Assembly: GCA_002005505.1 (NCBI GenBank)
Contig: KV908342.1
Location: 800,942-830,941, forward strand
Direction of reading: 5' to 3'
From: Botryococcus braunii
Lineage: Eukaryota; Chlorophyta; Trebouxiophyceae
DNA: 30,000 bases
The notes under the pieces are model-generated. The model had not been told where the DNA came from. It saw nothing but the letters and a program-made list of their open reading frames with translations, and ran no database searches. This document shows positions 20,460 to 30,000 of the stretch, piece by piece (the stretch's first letter is position 1; every line of letters begins with the position of its first letter). The translations under genes and the position numbers were made by a program.

Positions 20460-22293
20460 GCGCGCGGAACGCACACACAGGGGGGCCTTTTCCCGGAGTC
20501 CCGGACGCAAGTTCTGTGCAGCCGCACAGCCTTCAAAAGGAGAAATGATCACCAATTTTGCACTTCGCCTTTAGGAGATTTGCACAGGTTCACCCATCCC
20601 CTAACCCCTTCTCCTCCCCTTCCTCTTTCAGATACATATTGTGTGGCGTCAAAAAGCATGCGAAACAAACTGAGCGCCCCTCCTGTATTCCCTTTAAGGA
20701 TCTGCGTACTCATGCCCCTCCTCCCCCCCTCCTCCCCCCCCCCCTCTCCTCCCCACCCATCGCGTTACCCCCTTTCAGACGCATGTTGCATGCGCCCCTC
20801 CCCCATCGCCCTACGGAAGGTACTTGCACTTGTGCCCCTTGCCTCCCCTCCCCTCAACCCCTTCCGACAAACCTTGTGTGCGGTCCCACAGCATGCAAAA
20901 ACAATTGAGCACCCCTTCCGTAGACGAAAGTACGTGCACTCATGTCCCCCCTCAAAGCTCCCCAAGGTTCCAAACCGCACGTGTGCTGCCTACAGCATAC
21001 ACCAAGACCTGGATGCTGCCCCCCCCCCCCCCCAAAAAAAAAAACCCCCCACCCGGCACCCCGTAAAAAAAGGAAAAAGGAAAAAGAAAATCCAAAAAAC
21101 AAAAAGCCACCTGATCTGCTGGCAGTGAAGATTGGTGGCCCTCCCAGAGGCCCGGCATACATTGGATTGAGCTCCGGGTGTGGACTGCAGGCTGCCGGTT
21201 GCTCTCCTGAGTGCAGACTCAGGAAATTGAATGTGCCATCGCCCGATGCAAGGGAAGGCAGCGGGCCCGCCAACAGATCCTGCCAACAGAAACGAGTAAA
21301 CGGGTTTGTTGCAGATTACCCAGCATAAATACAATTCCCCGACATAACCACAAGATGTGTCTGTCAGCCAACTTCTGAGACCCATCCACTTCTTAGCCTC
21401 CTCCAGAAATTCCACCAAGGCCATCATCCCCCCCTGAAATGAGTGGCAAGCAGGCCTATGCTGGACCCTCAGCCTCCTTCCAAGAGGATAAAATATGACC
21501 TGGCCTCCACAAGGGTTTACACCATGACAGAGAGCGCAGAAGACACGACGCCACATGAGCGTCAAATATCTTGCATCATCTCTTAGAAATAAGATTAGCG
21601 TACTCCGTGAGCCAGCACGTCCTCAATGTCCTGATACATGATTCCATTGCCTGAACACCATGGAAACATAAACAGCCTTACAGTCCTTGCAGAGATACTC
21701 TAAGAGAGAAAGTAAATTTAAGGATATTTCAAATCCAGTGTGCCCAATCCCTTGACTGCCAGGCATTGAAGTACGCACCCTAGAACGTGAAAATACTGTA
21801 CAGCATAGGTTTGCAAACCCACGACAAAAACGGAATCAAAGGATTAGACTTCAACAGATTCGGGAAAAAAATTCCAATAGAAAAGCAGCTCCCGCCGCCA
21901 GAGCGTGAAGGGATCACAATTCGCGTAACAACGCCCGAAAGTCAGATCGCTACCAGACTGAACCCCAGATAGCGCAGCTGGGATCGTGTATATTCACCAG
22001 AGGTCGTTTCAACTTACCTCTGACTTTCTTGGAACTCCAGGCAAGGCGTGCTGCGCGGGTTCCGATCCGTAATGAGGTTGTTGAGCAAACATGCTCTGCG
22101 GAGGGACAGGAGCACTGTGTAGGTTACCATCGTCAACGTGCGGTGCCCACATACTGGCCATTGGGAAGTCTTGGTCCACTCCCGTAGGCCAAAACTCCAG
22201 GTTTAAATCTTCCGGAAAGCCCCCTCCTAAACCTCCCGGAGAGAAACTCCCATCAGGTTCAAAGCCACCATTGGGGGATGCATCTCCATCCAT
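16359..22293 (-). CDS. MYB-CC/GARP transcription factor, PHR1/PSR1-like, seven or more exons
   Basis: Probable nuclear regulator of phosphate-starvation genes; family members bind GNATATNC sites as dimers. Exons placed by GT-AG signals and phase are 22293-22018 (start ATG, in-frame stop 27 bases upstream), 21279-21111, 20360-19960 (start could be 20318), 19426-19151, 18676 or 18673 to an uncertain end, 17855-17659 and 16619-16359 (stop). The GARP domain (20280-20122, about residues 176-228) starts [12 protein letters not shown] and ends with the diagnostic SHLQKYR. A basic stretch and an acidic SDSDSEE follow. Exon 4 is Glu-rich and ends in a coiled coil ([12 protein letters not shown]) that continues in exon 5 ([19 protein letters not shown]), matching the position of the MYB-CC LHEQLE region. 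Phases agree at the 1-2, 2-3, 3-4, 4-5 and 6-7 junctions. The exon 5-6 link is not settled. The family assignment is strong; the C-terminal exons are inferred. Confidence 0.75.
16621..16830. repeat. 47-base minisatellite in transcription factor intron 6
   Basis: Units of AAGC.CTGAGTCCCCTCCCC type start at 16638, 16685, 16732 and 16780. The array begins immediately at the proposed acceptor of the last exon. Confidence 0.8.
16890..17310. repeat. About 33-base degenerate minisatellite, some 13 units
   Basis: The core is CAAGCGGTACAAGGTTGTGCATCC with variation. It lies in the proposed intron 6 of the transcription factor gene. Open frames over it give repetitive Leu/Cys peptides and are not called. 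Confidence 0.8.
17377..17493. repeat. AC microsatellite
   Basis: About 117 bases of AC repeats with GACAC interruptions, followed by GA-rich sequence (17510-17600). Lies in proposed intron 6. Confidence 0.97.
17902..18017. repeat. 29-base minisatellite, four units
   Basis: Four almost identical tandem copies of a unit beginning CTTCAGCACTTCACACA and ending CCCATCTC. The first unit has AAA where the others have TAT-type sequence, and the second has GGAC for GCAC. Lies just upstream of the proposed exon 6 acceptor in transcript direction. Confidence 0.95.
18030..18200 (-). other. Gln/Asn-codon-rich tract, possible coding segment
   Basis: Read on the minus strand this is dominated by CAA, CAG and AAC codons, with one frame containing QHQHQQEQE and [10 protein letters not shown]. 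Green algal PSR1-type proteins are known to have Gln-rich parts, so this could be an exon of the neighbouring transcription factor. A donor-like GTATAT at about 18010 would give a phase fitting exon 6 in one of the frames. No frame is clearly preferred, so it may equally be an intronic repeat. Confidence 0.3.
18348..18445. repeat. About 20-base AT/C-rich tandem repeat
   Basis: Five or six imperfect units of the type CAAATTAACACCCACAAGG. It overlaps the end of the open frame continuing from exon 5, which suggests that frame's last codons are not real. Confidence 0.7.
18725..18930. repeat. 45-base minisatellite in transcription factor intron 4
   Basis: Units of CATCGTCAAGCCCTCCTGG type start near 18725, 18770, 18812, 18857 and 18903. 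They lie between the two exons that encode the coiled coil. Confidence 0.85.
19754..19843. repeat. AC microsatellite preceded by a C run
   Basis: A C run (about 19739-19753) leads into AC repeats ending in CACG units. Lies in intron 3 of the transcription factor gene. Confidence 0.95.
20366..20464. repeat. AC microsatellite next to the DNA-binding exon
   Basis: About 92 bases of AC followed by CG units. Read on the gene's strand it is a GT tract ending a few bases before the proposed exon 3 acceptor. Confidence 0.97.
21019..21045. repeat. C run joined to A run
   Basis: A C run of about 15 bases is followed by about 11 A bases, in intron 2 of the transcription factor gene. The same C-then-A arrangement occurs at 11648-11675. 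Confidence 0.9.
21988..21995 (-). promoter_or_regulatory. P1BS-like motif in intron 1
   Basis: GTATATTC fits GNATATNC, the site bound by PHR1-type factors, and lies about 20 bases inside intron 1 of the transcription factor gene. A match is expected by chance about every 4 kb. Confidence 0.25.
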
Positions 22294-22960
22294 CGTGATC
22301 CGGGACGAGTTAAGATGGTTTCAGCAGTGTCCATCGAAGGCGCAACAACCCATCAAAGTATCAGCAGCAGGCACAGACGTTTCAATAAATAATGCACACT
22401 GAATGAAGGCTCCTGCAGACACAACGCGTAATTCGCCATAGGAGGCTATGCCTACGTCGGGGTTCTGCGATACTACAGCAAACGGTTCGCTATCGTCAAC
22501 TCTCGAGGTTGGGCGTTCTGCACATGTCGTTAGCATTCCCGGCGCCGTCCGGATTAAGATGCTCTTGCAGAGCATATACGGTTGCCGTAGATTCCTTCGT
22601 TAAAGCGAGCAAGCTCTGCCTGTACAGATCGCGTGGAACGGCAACCGCGTGTGGGAACGCAGAGACGGTACATGCAGTACTGCAATCATGGGTAATTTGC
22701 CGAGACGTAGCAGCTTCACTCATTCATCCGCTCACAACAAAATAATGCAAAATAAGTTTTAAATGAGTTTGCCATATTTGTGACTATCTTAAATCCAAAT
22801 CTGAACGTGTTTTCCTTGTAGAGCCATTTTGGCTGAATCTAGATCACCGGTGGGAGTCTTTGCTGGCTAGTTTTTGGCAAGTTTTATTTGTAGGCAAACC
22901 AGAGGCTTTCAATAGACGTCAGAGGGGGAATCGCTGTTTGAAACACTCTGCGCTGTGAGT
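22294..22960. promoter_or_regulatory. Divergent promoter region between the transcription factor and GET4
   Basis: The start codons of the two genes lie 667 bases apart, head to head, so this stretch should hold both promoters. It contains a perfect inverted repeat AGCCA-TTT-TGGCT at 22822-22834 and a P1BS-like GCATATAC at 22572-22579. It also holds a 75-codon minus-strand open frame at 22496-22723 that could be an upstream reading frame or an unplaced 5' exon. No TATA box is obvious. Confidence 0.6.
22496..22723 (-). CDS. Small open frame upstream of the transcription factor, unknown
   Basis: Seventy-five codons starting MSEAATSRQITHD on the same strand as the transcription factor, ending about 200 bases before its ATG. 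The sequence is of mixed composition and not low complexity (DLYRQSLLALTKES), but I recognise no family. It may be an upstream reading frame, a 5' exon or chance. Confidence 0.2.
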   Translation of the reverse strand: MSEAATSRQITHDCSTACTVSAFPHAVAVPRDLYRQSLLALTKESTATVYALQEHLNPDGAGNANDMCRTPNLES

Positions 22961-26898
<3,938 letters not shown>

Positions 26899-26914
26899 AA
26901 CTCTGCGTCTGTGC

Positions 26915-27067
<153 letters not shown>

Positions 27068-27411
27068 AGTCCTGCTGGAGGGGGGTTTGGGCAGGTGTGT
27101 GACATGTGGGGGATGACGGGAGGGGGAACAGGTTCGTGGTGTTCATTTGGGTGCATCACGTGGGACTCTCCATTTAAGGCTCGCACTTTTTGAGTTCTAT
27201 GAGGATAGGGGCACTTGTGTACGTTTCCCAAGGACTGAGACATCATGCTTCTGTTGTTGGCAACTATTGAACGTTTGGATCTGTGAGAAGGCGAGGGCTA
27301 CTTTGGTGGGGGTCTTGGTCTGCGATTTGGCATTTTACCTGCAGTACGTTGAAGTTCTCAACTGTGGTTAAGCCTGCAATGTGGTTTAATGATCTGGCTT
27401 TGCCATTGGCA

Positions 27412-27441
27412 CCCCCGCCCCGCCCCGCCCCGCCCCGCCCC
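27412..27441. repeat. CCCCG repeat tract
   Basis: Five to six tandem CCCCG units. The minus strand is GGGGC repeated, which could form a G-quadruplex. Confidence 0.85.
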
Positions 27442-27676
27442 TTCTTTCCCTTCTTGGCCGTCCTAGTTTTGTTTGCATGTTGGGAGGTTTTGCGTGGATG
27501 TCGGTAGTGAGTTTTACCCGACCTCGGATGCAGCTTAGAATTCTGGCTTGGCCAGACCACCAGCCCACCCACGTTTTCCCCGCCACTTGGCCATTCTCAT
27601 CTTGTTTGGAATTTCAAGCGCTTCCAGTGTGTCTGCCTTGGCGTGTTTGGAGATTACCCCACAGACAGTCACTGTT

Positions 27677-27803
27677 ACTGGCAATTCAAACGGGGTCACA
27701 TTTCGGTCCGAAATTTGCCACGACCAGGATTGTCCCGACTCGAAAGGAAGGAATTTGCGCTGATAATCCACACAAATTTGACCTCGTTGGAGTTCCCACT
27801 AGT
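27677..27803 (+). repeat. Hairpin MITE-like repeat, copy 3
   Basis: Same family and orientation as the copies at 12112-12247 and 12406-12530. It shares GTCCGAAATTTGCCACGA, TTGTCCCGACTCGAA and CCACACAAATTTGACCTCG with one or both of them. Its terminal inverted repeats and central palindrome are weaker. Confidence 0.7.
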
Positions 27804-28582
27804 GCGCTGTTGCCCGAGCCATGCACCTGGTTTCTCATTCCGCCCCACCATCCCTTATGGCTCTGCTTTATAGCTACGTTCTCTTTGTTGGTCACAATAT
27901 GTTTCGCTTATTTTGGAGTGTAACAGGCATTAATGTAGGGAGTGTAACAGGCATCATGTATCAGCCATTAATTTTGGGATGCTAACAGGCATTGCGTTAC
28001 AGATTAATACCTACGAGTATACTCCTCATCACCTTATTAATAAAAGTCCCAAAACACTAATTAAATCGTCTGAACCAAAACAAAGTTAGATGAGCGGGTG
28101 TTTCCAGGCATGCGAGTATTAACGCTGGGTATTTTATTGTGCTTGTCATCCCGCATGGTATGCTATCAGGAAGTTGTGTAGGCTCCTCACCCAACATGGC
28201 ATGCAATCAGTCGATTGTGTAGGCTTGACAGCCCATGTGGCTCTGCCCTTCTTATCCTCCACCTCATGCTCGTATTTGCATTCTCAGAGTATGCTGAGCT
28301 TTTGAATGGTTTGCAACCACATGCTGGGTTACATAGCCACATGGACTTCCACGCGGGAGCCCCACCACACTGCTCGGATCAATCTGGCCAACGGAAATCA
28401 CCTGAGTGGCAAAAACTCATGTGTGCGGCTCAAATGCGCAACGCATTTTTGGCATGATCCAGATATATACAGCTTCCCCAAAGCTGGAATAGACAATCAA
28501 GTTTACCGTTCTCGGCTTCCTCTTCGATCTCTCTCCCTCCCTCCCTCCGTACTCTCTTGCGCGCGGATGCACACGCACGCAC

Positions 28583-28685
<103 letters not shown>

Positions 28686-28747
28686 GGGGGTCCCCCCATC
28701 TCCATACAATAGGGGTCAACATGCGCTTCTGGCGTGAAAAGGAGCTC

Positions 28748-29219
28748 TCAAGCCCACACGCGAAAGGTGTGATCGGCACCCCCAGTCACCAGCAGGTCCC
28801 CAGCAGGGGAGAGGGCGAGAGCTTGCACCTCACTGTCGTGGCCTGTCAGCTGGAGAGGTGGCTGGTCTGGGGTAGCGGGAGCGCCTCCCCCCAGCAGAAC
28901 CACATGGACCTTGCCCGAGTCACTTGCCACTGCCAGCACAGTGCCGGAGCGATCAAAAACCGCCTTGTTGGCTGCTTGAGGCCCTAAGTGTATGCTTTGC
29001 ACCTCTGCCACCATTCGTGCGTCCCAGAGCTTCACAACGCCCTCCGCGTCCGTCGATGCGATGTGTGTGCCCTGCCCACAGGTCATCCCAGCTTAGAAGG
29101 CCGTCAATGTAGTAAAGGTTTCAAGAGAACGGGCAGAGAGCCAGGCCTCTCTGGAATGAAGGTGCTGGAACTCGATTGATAAGCCCCTGATCTTGGTGTG
29201 AAGGGCCACTGAGATTGGT

Positions 29220-29288
<69 letters not shown>

Positions 29289-29878
29289 TGGAGGAGGGGG
29301 GGGGGAGAGAGAGATGGATGCTGTCGATGTTGGTGTTTGCCCAGGTAATTCTAGTGACGGATTGTACAGCACTCTGGCAGCTGCAATTTGCCAACGTCAT
29401 CGTTGGAATTTGCCAAATCTGAGAAGCGTAGCATGGTGAGCTGCATTCCAGCACTCATCCATCCATATATCAATCCATGACTTCCCGTGCGTGCCTGGTG
29501 AGGCACTCGCTCCTACTCTTTTTCTAACCACTTGAACAGCAACTTGCGACTGCCGCTTACGGCATTTGCTCACACAAAAATTTAGGCTCGACAAACAGGG
29601 ATTTCAATCATTCAGTCCACACTCCAAAATAGAAGAAGCCAGCCGGAAAGCTCATGCACAGAAGAGTTCGCATTCACCTAATTTAAGTTGCAAAATCCGC
29701 ATTTCTCACCTGGTAGTTGAAGAGTGCAGAGTTACAGGAATTCGTGTGGCCATAATAGGTCTGCGCGCAAAGCCCAGAGCGAGCGTCCCACACAGACACT
29801 GTCTTGTCTGTGGACGCGGTACACAGGTTGCCACTGTATGGCTGCCAAGCCACGCTGTTTATGGAGTCTACATGTCCC
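28748..29878 (-). CDS. PF20: PF20/SPAG16 central-pair WD-repeat protein, 3' exons
   Basis: PF20 (SPAG16 in animals) is a WD40 protein of the central microtubule pair of motile flagella, needed for their assembly and beating. Two exons are visible. The first, 29878-29710, encodes a WD repeat (GHVDSINSVAWQPYSG, then STDKTVSVWDARSG and YYGHTNSCNSALFNYQ), with acceptor CAG before and donor GTGAGA after. The last, 29071-28748, begins GTHIASTDAEGVVKLWD, has SGTVLAVASDSGKVHV, and ends GADHTFRVWA and a TGA. The junction is phase 0. The order and wording match the family's last WD repeats, and the GVVKLWDARMV block with the DRSGTVLA block separates it from generic WD proteins. The intron (29709-29072) holds a GT array. 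The upstream part of the gene lies beyond the right edge. It implies the organism has motile flagella. Confidence 0.88.
29219..29286. repeat. GT microsatellite in the PF20 intron
   Basis: About 68 bases of GT, followed by a G run near 29296. Confidence 0.97.
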
Positions 29879-30000
29879 CTGCTCGTGGCCAGGAGTCTAA
29901 GTTATTTGCCATGCATGGACCCGTGGATTCTGGTGCTTGTCGAATGACACACTCATTGCCTCAGGACAAGCTCAATGCCTCAGGACAACAAACAGTACAA
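29879..30000 (-). other. PF20 intron, cut by the window edge
   Basis: This lies upstream of the visible WD-repeat exon. No coding frame continues the protein, so it is read as intron. It contains a short CTCA(T/A)TGCCTCAGGACAA duplication near 29951-29990. Confidence 0.6.

Noticed and set aside
20990..21565. 191-codon minus-strand open frame overlapping exon 2 of the transcription factor
   Set aside because: Exon 2 read in the other frame joins exon 1 in phase with proper splice sites, so this frame is mainly intron.

Overview
The window looks like nuclear DNA of a flagellate green alga. Three spliced genes support this. The first is a MYB-CC/GARP transcription factor of the PHR1/PSR1 phosphate-starvation type, a family known from plants and green algae. 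The second is the tail-anchored-protein targeting factor GET4. The third is the flagellar central-pair WD-repeat protein PF20/SPAG16. Long AC/GT and CT/GA arrays, minisatellites in introns and canonical GT-AG introns fit a repeat-rich algal genome. The species cannot be fixed from the sequence alone.

Layout. Positions 1-345 are flank with nothing recognised. Positions 346-8549 hold a complete-length Ty1/copia retrotransposon on the minus strand. Its LTRs (346-1371 and 7521-8549) differ by about one substitution and one 3-base indel. It has a primer-binding-site candidate, a polypurine tract, a gag region with a Gly/Pro-rich N-terminus, and protease, integrase, reverse transcriptase and RNase H. 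Gag is broken by several frameshifts and pol by one, although the LTRs look very young. No target-site duplication is visible.

Positions 8550-16358 have no gene I can recognise. They hold a 142-base direct repeat pair, AC and CT microsatellites, two copies of a hairpin-type MITE-like repeat (a third lies at 27.7 kb) and several degenerate minisatellites.

Positions 16359-22293 (minus) carry the MYB-CC transcription factor. At least seven exons can be placed by splice signals, reading phase and protein character. Most of its introns hold their own tandem array. Positions 22294-22960 are a divergent intergenic region shared with GET4 on the plus strand (22961-26898; four exons, all introns phase 0, 347 residues predicted). 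Positions 26899-28747 are intergenic: a GT/GA/GT array, a GGGGC-type tract, the third MITE-like copy and a GA array. From 28748 to the right edge lies the 3' end of PF20/SPAG16 on the minus strand, with two exons visible and the rest outside the window.

The three genes have separate known roles (phosphate-starvation transcription, membrane-protein targeting, flagellar motility), and nothing shows them acting together. The most unusual signals are the young-LTR/broken-body retrotransposon, the hairpin repeat family, and the different tandem arrays in successive introns.
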